Positions 1-7,745 of a stretch of DNA of 48,517 bases are shown one piece after another. Within the stretch, counting starts at the first letter, position 1. The number at the start of each line of letters is the position of its first letter. Both the position numbers and the translations under genes were made by a program. The stretch covers positions 1 through 48,517 of the forward strand of contig SFDM01000020.1 in assembly GCA_004558205.1 (NCBI GenBank), written 5' to 3'. Origin of the DNA: Pyramidobacter piscolens (GTDB lineage: Bacteria > Synergistota > Synergistia > Synergistales > Dethiosulfovibrionaceae). The notes under the pieces are model-generated. The model had not been told where the DNA came from and did no database searches. It saw only the letters and a list, made by a program, of their open reading frames with translations.

Positions 1-84
1 TTCCTATTTCAAATCTATCACGGCTTTTTCTGATTCTTCCTCTAGGAATTTTTGCTTTTAATATGTCCTTGACAAAGGGTACAC

Positions 85-309
85 TTCAAACAGAAAGGGA
101 GCAAAGGACGCAAAGGAAAAAACAAATCCTAAATTATTAATAAAAAAACGAATTGGCGTGATAGTAATTTATGCATTTTGATTGATTTTCGGTTCTAAAA
201 GTCTTTCAAGGTTTTCCTTTGCGAACCTTTGCGCCCTTTGCGTTGAAATCTTTTGACGTGGCTCTTCGATTTGATATTAAGCACTCTAATAGAGAATTAG
301 TATAAGGCT
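85..309. repeat. Intergenic inverted-repeat element, copy A
   Basis: AT-rich non-coding stretch that matches, in reverse orientation, a stretch at 23625-23925. Both contain arms built from short CAAAGG/CCTTTG units (here 95-120 and 210-240), then the shared run GAAATCTTTTGACGTGGCTC and a tail ending near TTAGTATAAGG. The two arms are inverted relative to each other around an AT-rich centre of roughly 90 bases. No ORF of note lies inside. Bases 1-84 hold nothing I recognise. The element sits just past the 3' end of pth. Confidence 0.7.
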
Positions 310-335
310 TCGGTGCTCCGGCCGTTTAACCATAA

Positions 336-367
336 CAAAAAACGGCGAGAGCATTACGCCTCGCCGT
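336..367 (-). terminator. Rho-independent terminator of the glmU-prs-rplY-pth operon
   Basis: On the minus strand an 8-bp perfect stem (ACGGCGAG / CTCGCCGT, 360-367 with 342-349) closes a 10-base loop and is followed by a run of six T. The 5' arm and loop overlap the last codons and stop of pth, so termination begins inside the gene end. Confidence 0.85.
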
Positions 368-947
368 CGAGAATCCTTACGTCACAACTGTTCACGCTGT
401 TCATCAAGTGCGCTGCATCGGATGAACACCACTCTACGCAGAAAGCGGACGCCCTTTCAATCGAACGATCAATCACGGCGCGGTCGGCGGCCGAAAAATG
501 CCCCGTGACCCACGCCGCCATATCGCGCCCCTCAGGACAATGATCCACACCCAGGCGAAGCCGCGGAAAATCCTGTGTTCCAAGGTGGGCGATAATGGAC
601 TTCAATCCGTTATGACCGCCGGCGGAACCGCTGGGGCGAATTCTCATGCGCCCCAGCGGCAGGTTGATATCGTCAAGGACCACGAGCACCTCGCCGGGAT
701 CAATCTTGTAAAAACGCGCCAGTTCTCCCACCGCCACGCCGCTGTTGTTCATATAGGTGTAGGGCTTCAGCAGAAACAAGCGCTCGCCGCCGACCGTCAA
801 AGGCCCCCAGCACGCCCCGCCGAACTTGACGGAGGGCTCGCCGGCCCGAAGGCGGTCCGCAAGGCGGTCAATCACATCCCAGCCCACGTTGTGCCGCGTG
901 AGGGCGTAATCAGTGCCGGGATTGCCAAGACCCGCTATCAGACGCAA
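354..947 (-). CDS. pth: Peptidyl-tRNA hydrolase
   Basis: Cytosolic esterase that cleaves peptidyl-tRNA released by stalled ribosomes and recycles the tRNA. The 197-residue protein has the usual length and all family landmarks: GLGNPG near the N terminus, catalytic His19 in RHNVGW, substrate-binding Asn67 in YMNNSG, Asp93 in the LDDINLPLGR segment, and the GGHNGLKS motif with His112-Asn113. It is the last gene of glmU-prs-rplY-pth, 9 bases after rplY, the same order as gcaD-prs-ctc-spoVC in Bacillus. A terminator hairpin overlaps its stop codon. The long plus-strand reading frame over this gene is a GC-driven shadow. Confidence 0.97.
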   Translation of the reverse strand: MRLIAGLGNPGTDYALTRHNVGWDVIDRLADRLRAGEPSVKFGGACWGPLTVGGERLFLLKPYTYMNNSGVAVGELARFYKIDPGEVLVVLDDINLPLGRMRIRPSGSAGGHNGLKSIIAHLGTQDFPRLRLGVDHCPEGRDMAAWVTGHFSAADRAVIDRSIERASAFCVEWCSSDAAHLMNSVNSCDVRILDGEA

Positions 948-956
948 GAGAACCGG

Positions 957-1259
957 TTACTCCGCGCAGTAGAAGTCGATGTGGAGCAGCTGATCCGTGG
1001 CGTAGTTCTTCGTCGCGGACTTGATGACGCAATTCTTGACCGTGCCGCAGGGAAGGGTGGCCGCGAAGACGAACTTCTTGATGTCGTCGGACATAAGGTA
1101 GGGAAGCATGGCCTTCGTTTCGACCTTTACGGAATAGGTCTGATCCATAGCGGGTCCGTAAATGACCGCGGGAAGATAGCCTTCCTTGCGCAGACGACCA
1201 CAGTATTCCTTACCCTTGCCCTCGCGGCTCTCAAGTACGATGTTAATTGCTTCTGACAT
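957..1259 (-). CDS. rplY: Ribosomal protein bL25, short form
   Basis: 5S rRNA-binding protein of the large subunit. The 100 residues cover only the N-terminal L25 domain: EGYLPAVIYG near residues 26-35 and the closing LLHIDFY segment are typical. The C-terminal TL5/CTC extension found in many bacteria is absent, as in the short E. coli form. A strong AGGAGG lies 7-8 bases before the ATG. It stands between prs (48 bases upstream) and pth (9 bases downstream), the conserved ctc position, which supports the call despite the short length. Confidence 0.93.
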   Translation of the reverse strand: MSEAINIVLESREGKGKEYCGRLRKEGYLPAVIYGPAMDQTYSVKVETKAMLPYLMSDDIKKFVFAATLPCGTVKNCVIKSATKNYATDQLLHIDFYCAE

Positions 1260-1307
1260 AATGTTGCCTCCTAAAATTAAAAATTTCTACAATGACAAGC
1301 CCGTAAA

Positions 1308-2279
1308 TCAGTCGAATAAGCTGCTCACGGACGAGTCACAGTGAATCCTTCGGATTGCTTCCGCAAAAAGCGGAGCCATAGACACTTGAACTATTTTATC
1401 TAATTTTCGTCCCGCTGGCAATGGGATAGTATCGGTTAAAACGACGGAATCTACAGCTTCGTCGCTCAGGCGGTCAATCGCCGGGCCGGAAAGAAGGCCA
1501 TGGGTGGCGGAACAATAGACCTTGGCGGCTCCAAGGCCCTTCAGAGCGCGGGCCGCGTTGACGATCGTGCCGGCCGTGTCGATCATATCGTCGATCAGGA
1601 TGCAGGTTTTGCCCTTCACGTCGGTGCCGATGATCTCCATAACTTCGCAGACGTTGGCCATATCGTGGCGGCGGCGCTTGTCCACGATGGAAATCTCGGT
1701 CTTCAGCAGCGTGGCAAGCTTGCGGGCGCGGACTACGCCGCCCGCGTCGGGCGACACCACCACGAAGTTGTCGCTGCACTGGCCGCTGATCACGTTGCTC
1801 TTGAACCAGGAAGCCAGCAGGGGAACTCCAAGAAGATGATCCACGGGAATATCGAAGAAGCCCTGAATCTGTCCCGCGTGAAGGTCGGCCGTGACGACGC
1901 GGTGCGCGCCGGCGTGCTCGATCATGTTCGCCACCAGCTTAGCCGATATGGGCTCGCGTCCCTTGGCCTTGCGGTCCTGACGGGCGTATCCGAAATAGGG
2001 AATGACCAAGTTGATGCGGTCGGCGGAAGCTCTTCTCAGGGCGTCCACCATGACGAGAAGCTCCATCAGGTTGTCGTTGACGGGTTTGCACGTGGGCTGC
2101 ACCACAAACACGTCGTCGCCGCGGACGCTCTCATCGATGGAAAAGCCCACTTCCCCGTCAGCAAAGGAGAAATGATGCACTTTCCGAAGACGGACGCCAA
2201 GCTCCTGGCAAATTTTCTCGGCAAATTCAGGGTGAGCCGTGCCTGAAAGTATTACTATTTCCTTTTCGCTGGATAACAT
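1308..2279 (-). CDS. prs: Ribose-phosphate pyrophosphokinase (PRPP synthetase)
   Basis: Makes PRPP from ribose 5-phosphate and ATP for purine, pyrimidine, His, Trp and NAD synthesis. The 323-residue length is normal. Visible motifs: the N-terminal SGTAHPEFAEKI phosphate loop region, the catalytic flexible-loop segment with VDKRR near residue 200, DAGGVVRARKLA upstream of it, and the PRPP-binding ILIDDMIDTAGT near residue 226. Only 3 bases separate it from the glmU stop, so the two are surely cotranscribed and probably translationally coupled. Confidence 0.98.
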   Translation of the reverse strand: MLSSEKEIVILSGTAHPEFAEKICQELGVRLRKVHHFSFADGEVGFSIDESVRGDDVFVVQPTCKPVNDNLMELLVMVDALRRASADRINLVIPYFGYARQDRKAKGREPISAKLVANMIEHAGAHRVVTADLHAGQIQGFFDIPVDHLLGVPLLASWFKSNVISGQCSDNFVVVSPDAGGVVRARKLATLLKTEISIVDKRRRHDMANVCEVMEIIGTDVKGKTCILIDDMIDTAGTIVNAARALKGLGAAKVYCSATHGLLSGPAIDRLSDEAVDSVVLTDTIPLPAGRKLDKIVQVSMAPLFAEAIRRIHCDSSVSSLFD

Positions 2280-2282
2280 CTT

Positions 2283-3677
2283 TTACGCCTCCGAATTTTT
2301 CTTTTGCCCAGAGCTCTTCCTCTGAGACCATCCTTCAATAACCACCTGACGTCCTCTCGCGACCGCGAGAGCTCCTTCTGGAACGTCCTTCGTGATGACC
2401 GATCCGGCGCCAACCACGGCGCCGTCCCCGATCTTCACGGGAGCCACCAGCATGGTGTCGCTGCCGATGAAACAGCCCGTTCCAATCTGCGTTTTATGTT
2501 TGTTCACGCCGTCGTAGTTGCAGGTCACAGTCGCCGCTCCGATATTTGTGCCGGGGCCTACGACCGCGTCGCCTATATAGCTGAGGTGAGGAACTTTTGA
2601 ACCTTCGCCGATCTCACTCTTCTTGATCTCCACAAACTTACCGGCAAAAGAGTTCTTCAGAAGGCGGGTTCCGTCGCGCAGAAAGCAGAAGGGCCCCATC
2701 TTGACCCCCTCTTCAGCGGTCACATCCTGGGCGACCACGTAGCCAAGACACTGCACGTTCCCTTTCAGGACGCAGTTCCGCAGGATCGTCCCCGACTGGA
2801 TTACGCAGCCTTCGCCGATCTCGCTGCCGCCCCAGATCTGCACGTTGGGATAGAGGAACGCTTCTCCAAGGAATTGAACCCGCGGGGAAATCCATACCGA
2901 CGAAGAATCTATACATTTTACTCCCTTGCGGAGCCATTCCGCAAGGATTCTGTCGCGCATTTTCGCCGAAAGAACCGCCAGTTCGAAGGGATCGTTTACA
3001 CCGCTCAGATTGTCGGCAGGAAGCTTGACGGGAACGACCTTCAACCCCTTGCCGCATCCCCAGGCCACGAGGTCGACGATGTAATACTCGCCCTGGCTGT
3101 TGCCGCGCGTCAGCGACGACAGGCCTTCAAGGAGCCTCTGGGCCTCAAAGAGATAGACGCCCGAGTTGACCTCGCGCACGCTCAGCTCGTCGGCGGAGGC
3201 GTCTTTGGCCTCGACGATCCGGACTGATTGGCCTCCGCGGACCACGCGCCCGTACTGGGCGGGATGTTCCAGATCGCAGGTCATGAAGGACAGATCAGCC
3301 CCTCTGGATTTCTCCAGGAACTGGCTGATTTCCGCGCCGGTGATCATGGGCATGTCGCCGTTGACCACCAGGACGTTCTGCTTCGACCGGATCCAATCCG
3401 AAGCCGCCATGACGGCGTGCCCCGTCCCAAGCTGCTCCCTCTGCCAGATCACTCGGGCTTCCGGCGCGTTTTTCGACAGCCAGCCCTGGACCTGTTCGCC
3501 GCCATGGCCGACCACTACGGCCACGTCGGTGACGCCTGCCTCCTTCAAAGCCTTCAGCACGTAGAAGAGCATGGGCTCCTCAAGAATCGGCTGCATCACC
3601 TTCGGCGCGGGACTTTTCATCCGCGTCCCCTTGCCGGCCGCGAGAATAAGCGCGCTGCACCCCAACTGCTGCGCCAT
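2283..3677 (-). CDS. glmU: Bifunctional GlcN-1-P acetyltransferase / UDP-GlcNAc pyrophosphorylase
   Basis: Performs the last two steps to UDP-GlcNAc, the precursor of peptidoglycan and lipid A. The N-terminal uridyltransferase has LILAAGKGTRMKS, NGDMPMI and GTGHAVMAA; the C-terminal left-handed beta-helix acetyltransferase shows GPFCFLRDGT, NIGAATVTCNYDG and repeated hexapeptides ending in VVGAGSVITKDVP. The frame is open to 3743, but family alignment places the start at ATG 3677 (MAQQLGCSALIL), giving 464 residues; ATG 3689 abuts the GAAAGGG Shine-Dalgarno too closely, though the 12-base spacing to 3677 is long. First gene of the prs-rplY-pth operon, preceded by a good sigma-70-type promoter. 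Confidence 0.95.
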   Translation of the reverse strand: MAQQLGCSALILAAGKGTRMKSPAPKVMQPILEEPMLFYVLKALKEAGVTDVAVVVGHGGEQVQGWLSKNAPEARVIWQREQLGTGHAVMAASDWIRSKQNVLVVNGDMPMITGAEISQFLEKSRGADLSFMTCDLEHPAQYGRVVRGGQSVRIVEAKDASADELSVREVNSGVYLFEAQRLLEGLSSLTRGNSQGEYYIVDLVAWGCGKGLKVVPVKLPADNLSGVNDPFELAVLSAKMRDRILAEWLRKGVKCIDSSSVWISPRVQFLGEAFLYPNVQIWGGSEIGEGCVIQSGTILRNCVLKGNVQCLGYVVAQDVTAEEGVKMGPFCFLRDGTRLLKNSFAGKFVEIKKSEIGEGSKVPHLSYIGDAVVGPGTNIGAATVTCNYDGVNKHKTQIGTGCFIGSDTMLVAPVKIGDGAVVGAGSVITKDVPEGALAVARGRQVVIEGWSQRKSSGQKKNSEA

Positions 3678-3791
3678 CGACTCAACCATCCCTTTCAAAA
3701 AACAAGCGGCAGATTTTTTGCGCCGCTGAATATTCGCTTCCATTTTTGCCCATCCATGGTATCATACAAAAAAGCACAAACAAGCGATCAT

Positions 3792-3819
3792 ATAGTATCA
3801 TGGACTCAAAGCCTGTCAA
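3792..3819 (-). promoter_or_regulatory. Sigma-70-type promoter of the glmU operon
   Basis: On the minus strand a perfect -35 TTGACA (3819-3814) is separated by 16 bases from TACTAT (3797-3792). It points at glmU, whose start lies about 115 bases downstream. Confidence 0.65.
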
Positions 3820-3856
3820 GGCAGAGAATGATGCAAATTTCAGGAGGTCATAATCA

Positions 3857-4135
3857 TTGAATATATCGACAATGCATCTATGCTGGCTGGGACTTCTTTT
3901 CGCCATGCTCGCCCTTTTTTCGGTCCTCGGCTTTCTCGCGATGAAACCCGGCAGTACGCAGAAAAATATTGACGCGTTCTGGATCTCCATCCTTGCCTTT
4001 CTTGGAATTTTAGCCGTCTACATTTTTCTCTGGATCTCCCCCATCCTGTCTGTGGCTCCGCTGTTCCCTCTGTTCATCTTCGGGAAACTGTTTTTAGGCA
4101 CACGAAAATCAGGAAAAAACATTGATAAAAAATAA
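3857..4135 (+). CDS. Small hydrophobic membrane protein, unknown
   Basis: A 92-residue protein I do not recognise. It starts at TTG 3857 behind a perfect AGGAGG (3842-3847) with 9-base spacing, which is why I accept it as real. About three hydrophobic stretches are visible, near residues 7-28, 41-60 and 63-80, followed by a short basic tail (GTRKSGKNIDKK), so the C terminus is probably cytoplasmic. It is transcribed divergently from glmU and convergently with glmS, and it ends 6 bases before a strong bidirectional terminator. Neighbours suggest nothing beyond an envelope location. Confidence 0.75.
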   Translation: MNISTMHLCWLGLLFAMLALFSVLGFLAMKPGSTQKNIDAFWISILAFLGILAVYIFLWISPILSVAPLFPLFIFGKLFLGTRKSGKNIDKK

Positions 4136-4197
4136 GAAAAAACAGATGAAGATTCGCTGCCGGCAAAAAGGCGGAGCGGATCTTCATCTGTTTTTTT
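4136..4197. terminator. Bidirectional terminator between the small membrane gene and glmS
   Basis: A long imperfect stem starting ACAGATGAAGATTCGCT (4142-4158) pairs with AGCGGATCTTCATCTGT (about 4175-4191). It is flanked by A-rich sequence on the left and seven T on the right, so it can stop transcripts of the plus-strand gene and of glmS. Confidence 0.85.
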
Positions 4198-4248
4198 AGT
4201 CCTTCTAAAAAAGCCCCATGCGGCGCCAGGCTTTTTCGAAATCCGCCT

Positions 4249-6072
4249 CTATTCCACCGTCACGCTCTTGGCGAGGTTTCGCGGCTGGTCGATGCTGCAT
4301 CCGCGCAGCAGGGCTGATTCATAGGCGAACATCTGAAGAGGCACCACGGTCAGGAAGGGGCTGAGCTCCGGTTCCGTCGCGGGGACGCGGAGCAGGCCCT
4401 CCACTTCGGTAGTCACATGGACGCCCTCAGTGGTCAGGAACAGCACCGGGGCTTTTCTGGCGCGGGTTTCCTGCACGTTGGACAACGTCTTCTCCAGAAG
4501 CTCGTCGCCGGGAGCGATGACCACCACGGGGACTTTTTCGTCGAGCAGGGCGATAGGGCCGTGCTTCATCTCGCCGGCAGCGTAGGCTTCGGCGTGGATG
4601 TAGGAGATCTCTTTCAGCTTGAGAGCGCCTTCCATCGCCACGGGGAAGGACACGCCGCGCCCCAGGAACAGGAAGTCGCGAGCTGTCTTGAACTTCTGGG
4701 CCAGGGCTTTTATCTGGTCCCGGGTCAGGAGGACCTGCTCTACCTTGTAGGGAAGCTCGGTCATGGCGCGTCCGAGGCGTTTCTCGCCGTCCTCGGAGAG
4801 TTCGCCGCGAAGGCGGGCCAAATGGAGCCCCGCCAGGATCAGGACGGCCATTTGGGCCGTAAAGGTCTTGGTCGCCGCCACGCCAATCTCTACGCCGGCG
4901 TTGAGGCGCAGCACGTCGTCCACCTCCCGGGCGATCGACGAGTTGGGAGCGTTGGTGGCGGCCACCGTATACACGCCCTGGGCCTTCACGTGGCGCATGG
5001 CTTCAAGGGTATCCAGAGTTTCGCCCGACTGGCTGACGAAGAGGGCGATGGTCTCGGGACCGACCTTCAGAGGACGGTAACGGTATTCCGACGCGATGTC
5101 CACGACGATGTCCAGATCCAGATACTTTTCAAGCACCCTTTGGGCCACCATGGCCGCATAGTAGGAAGTTCCGCAGGCCACCATAACGAACCGCCTGAAG
5201 GACTTCGCCTTTTCGGCGCTGATGCCCCATTCGCCGCTCAGGTCGATGCCCTCGCTGTGAATCCGTCCGAACAGAGCCCTGCGGAGCACGGCGCCCTGTT
5301 CGTTGATCTCTTTCAGCATGAAGTGGGGATAGCCGGCCTTGTCGATCATCGTGCAGTCCACGTCGACGGCGATGGTCTGCCGGTCGTGAGGCTCACCTTC
5401 CAGGTTCCAGAACCGGGCCCCGCCGCGGTTCAGGCGGCAGATCTCGCCTTCTTCAAGGAAGATCACCCTGTCGGCGTGTTCCACCACGGCGGGCACGTCT
5501 GAGGCGCAATAGGCTTCGTTCTCGCCGAGCGCGACCACCAGCGGAGCCCCTTTTCTGACGCAGTAAATTTCTTCCGGCCGGTCGCCGAAGATGATCACGA
5601 AGGCGAAGGCGCCGCGGAAACGCTTGAACAGGTCGCAGATCGCCTTTACTGGATCGCCCCGGTAGAGCTTGGCCAGAAGCTGGGCCGCCACCTCGGTGTC
5701 GGTCTCGGAGCGGAAGCGCACACCCTGGGCGAGCAGTTCGTCGCGGGCTTCGGTGTAGTTCTCGATGATGCCGTTATGGACCAGCACCAACGTTTCGGCT
5801 TCGTCGGCGTGGGGATGGGCGTTGGTGGTGGTCACGCCGCCATGGGTCGCCCACCGGGTGTGTCCAATGCCCACACAGCCTGCAAGCCCCTTGGCGCCGA
5901 TCAGCTCTTTCAGCTGCGCCACCTTGCCGACGGTTTTAACCACTTCAAATCCTTTTTCATGATGGACGGCGATTCCCGCGGAGTCATATCCACGATATTC
6001 TAGCCGTTCAAGTCCCTTTATAATTACCTCACAGGCGTTTTTATTTCCGATATATCCAACAATTCCGCACAC
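4249..6072 (-). CDS. glmS: Glutamine-fructose-6-phosphate aminotransferase (isomerizing)
   Basis: Converts fructose 6-phosphate and glutamine to GlcN-6-P, the committed step to UDP-GlcNAc. The family needs an N-terminal Cys right after the initiator Met. GTG 6072 gives exactly Met-Cys-Gly-Ile-Val-Gly-Tyr and lies 9 bases after AGGAGG (6087-6082); the longer frame from TTG 6081 abuts that Shine-Dalgarno and would bury the Cys, so I reject it. The 607 residues comprise the glutaminase domain (LEYRGYDSAG, HTRWATHG), two SIS sugar-isomerase domains (ACGTSYYAA, SQSGETLDT) and the conserved end LAKSVTVE. The leader carries a glmS ribozyme; glmM lies upstream on the same strand. Confidence 0.97.
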   Translation of the reverse strand: MCGIVGYIGNKNACEVIIKGLERLEYRGYDSAGIAVHHEKGFEVVKTVGKVAQLKELIGAKGLAGCVGIGHTRWATHGGVTTTNAHPHADEAETLVLVHNGIIENYTEARDELLAQGVRFRSETDTEVAAQLLAKLYRGDPVKAICDLFKRFRGAFAFVIIFGDRPEEIYCVRKGAPLVVALGENEAYCASDVPAVVEHADRVIFLEEGEICRLNRGGARFWNLEGEPHDRQTIAVDVDCTMIDKAGYPHFMLKEINEQGAVLRRALFGRIHSEGIDLSGEWGISAEKAKSFRRFVMVACGTSYYAAMVAQRVLEKYLDLDIVVDIASEYRYRPLKVGPETIALFVSQSGETLDTLEAMRHVKAQGVYTVAATNAPNSSIAREVDDVLRLNAGVEIGVAATKTFTAQMAVLILAGLHLARLRGELSEDGEKRLGRAMTELPYKVEQVLLTRDQIKALAQKFKTARDFLFLGRGVSFPVAMEGALKLKEISYIHAEAYAAGEMKHGPIALLDEKVPVVVIAPGDELLEKTLSNVQETRARKAPVLFLTTEGVHVTTEVEGLLRVPATEPELSPFLTVVPLQMFAYESALLRGCSIDQPRNLAKSVTVE

Positions 6073-6111
6073 GCTGAGCAACCTCCTCAGTGGGAAGGGC
6101 CCTTCGCGAAT

Positions 6112-6252
6112 TTGTCACGCCGGTCGCCCGGCGCATTTGCCGCAAAGGTTCACGGGCGCCCCTCGTCGTCCGCGAAAGCATCCGCCGAAATTTTCGATCA
6201 CTTTCGTCCTCGTCAACTGTTGCCGCCGAAGCGGTTCAGTTCTGGCGCTAAT
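6112..6252 (-). ncRNA. glmS self-cleaving ribozyme (GlcN-6-P riboswitch)
   Basis: Lies in the glmS leader on the sense strand. The RNA reads AGCGCCAGAACUG from 6249, so the expected cleavage site is between A6249 and G6248. Next come a P2 stem AACUG/CAGUU enclosing P2a CCGC-UUCG-GCGG (6234-6223), then GUUGACGAGGACGAAAG, AUCGAAAAUUUCGGCGGAUGC and a P3 pairing CGAAAG with CUUUCG (about 6206-6173). These blocks match the ribozyme core in order. A GC-rich 3' domain, about 6170-6112, can form the accessory P4 region (GCGCCCG with CGGGCG). In the known family GlcN-6-P acts as cofactor for self-cleavage, which lowers glmS mRNA; that role here follows from homology. The 3' boundary is approximate. 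Confidence 0.92.
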
Positions 6253-6301
6253 CCGACAGCCGCTTTTTTCTCACCACCTTTATGTAAATTATCACGGAAA
6301 A

Positions 6302-6331
6302 CGCGGGCTGAATCTCATGGCTCAGCCCGCG
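6302..6331 (-). terminator. Terminator-like hairpin after glmM
   Basis: Stem CGCGGGCTGA(G)/(A)TCAGCCCGCG around a short loop; on the minus strand it is followed by TTTTCC. It sits between glmM and the glmS ribozyme and may end or attenuate glmM transcripts before glmS. The short T run makes it a moderate call. Confidence 0.6.
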
Positions 6332-6353
6332 AAAAAAAAGACCGATAAAAGGC

Positions 6354-7724
6354 CTATATACCTCGAATCATCTCACAAAACCTATCGGAAAGCGCGTTCA
6401 GCGTCGCCTCGTCGCTGCACTCCACCAGGAGCCGAATCAGAGGTTCGGTCCCCGAAGGGCGCAAAAAAACTCTGCCCCTGGAGCCGAGGTCGCGGCAGGC
6501 CTGTTCGATAGCGCTTTTCAGCAAAGTGTTCTGCATCACCTTGTCGCGGTCAGCCACGGTGATGTTGGTGAGCTTCTGGGGAAAGGGGGCGAAACGGTCG
6601 GACAGCGTCTCGGGCACCTCGCCCAGTTCGCGGCAGGCGCGCAAAAAGGCGAAGCCCGTGCACAGCCCGTCGCCGGTCCTCACGTAATGATCGATAATAA
6701 TGTGCCCTGACTGCTCGCCGCCAAGGCAGGAAGCCGTGTTCACCATCATGTCCAAGACGTAGCGGTCGCCCACGGCGCAGCGGAAAACCTGAATGTCGTC
6801 CTTGCGGAGATGGTTGTCCAGAGCCCCGTTGCTCATGACCGTCGCGACGACGCCGCTTCCGAGGATCCCCTCGCGCTGAAGCCAGCGGGCCAGCACCCAG
6901 AGCATGATATCGCCGTTCAGGATCTTGCCGCGGCGGTCCACCAGAAGCACGCGGTCGGCGTCGCCGTCGTAGGCGATGCCGATGTCAGCGTCATGCAGTT
7001 TAACCGCCTCGATCAGCGCGTCCAGATGCATGACGCCGTTTTTCTCGTTGATATTCAGCCCGTCGGGCTCCGCACCGATAATAAAGCTTTCGCATTCGAG
7101 CTTTTGGGCCACCTGGGGGATCACGGCAGAAGCGGCGCCGTTCGCGCAGTCGAAAACCACGCGCATTCCCGCCAGGCGTTCGCCGTCGAGCACCTGCAGC
7201 ACCCGGTCGGCGTACATGATCGAAAAGCCCTCTTCCGACGTCAGCTCGCCGATGGAAGCGCCTGAAGGGCGCCAATCGTCGAGCAGGTCGTCGCCGAGGT
7301 AGTCCTCAATCTCGAGCTCGTCGCTGTCACTCAGTTTCCGCCCTTCCCCGCTCAGAAATTTAATGCCGTTGTACTCCGGCGGGTTGTGCGAAGCGCTGAT
7401 CACCGCGCCGCCGTGGGCCTTGAAGAACAGGACGCCGTAACTCACTCCCGGCGTCGGAATGACTCCAAGAAGGATCACCTCTGCGCCGGCCGACGTCATG
7501 CCGGCTACGAGCGCCGATTCGAGCATTTTTCCGGAGCGCCTTGTATCGCGTCCGACCACGATCTGCGGCCGGGGCGTCCCTCTTTGGATCAGAAAAAGCA
7601 CGTAGGCCCGCCCGAGACGCAGGGCCATCTCAGGCGTCATGGAACCGCGATTGGCGATGTCGCGGACTCCATCGGTACCAAAAAGGCAGCGGCCTCTGGG
7701 AACGCTGCTGTTTTTATTTTCCAT
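6354..7724 (-). CDS. glmM: Phosphoglucosamine mutase
   Basis: Interconverts GlcN-6-P and GlcN-1-P, between GlmS and GlmU. From ATG 7724 the protein has 456 residues; a GTG at 7733 is an alternative but neither has a strong Shine-Dalgarno. Motifs seen: LFGTDGVRDIANRG near residue 14, the active-site ISASHNPPEYNG with phosphoserine Ser112, the metal-binding DGDADR, and the phosphate-binding FLRPSGTEPLIR near the end. It follows cdaR by 21 bases, the widespread cdaA-cdaR-glmM operon. In other bacteria GlmM can bind and inhibit CdaA, so the grouping may be functional. Confidence 0.97.
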   Translation of the reverse strand: MENKNSSVPRGRCLFGTDGVRDIANRGSMTPEMALRLGRAYVLFLIQRGTPRPQIVVGRDTRRSGKMLESALVAGMTSAGAEVILLGVIPTPGVSYGVLFFKAHGGAVISASHNPPEYNGIKFLSGEGRKLSDSDELEIEDYLGDDLLDDWRPSGASIGELTSEEGFSIMYADRVLQVLDGERLAGMRVVFDCANGAASAVIPQVAQKLECESFIIGAEPDGLNINEKNGVMHLDALIEAVKLHDADIGIAYDGDADRVLLVDRRGKILNGDIMLWVLARWLQREGILGSGVVATVMSNGALDNHLRKDDIQVFRCAVGDRYVLDMMVNTASCLGGEQSGHIIIDHYVRTGDGLCTGFAFLRACRELGEVPETLSDRFAPFPQKLTNITVADRDKVMQNTLLKSAIEQACRDLGSRGRVFLRPSGTEPLIRLLVECSDEATLNALSDRFCEMIRGI

Positions 7725-7745
7725 TCTGCACACTCACTCTCTCGT

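Noticed and set aside
498..1256. 252-residue plus-strand frame over pth and rplY
   Set aside because: Antisense to two certain genes; caused by high GC at third codon positions. Similar long antisense frames over glmS, pyk, dnaE, rnj and nagZ were dropped for the same reason.
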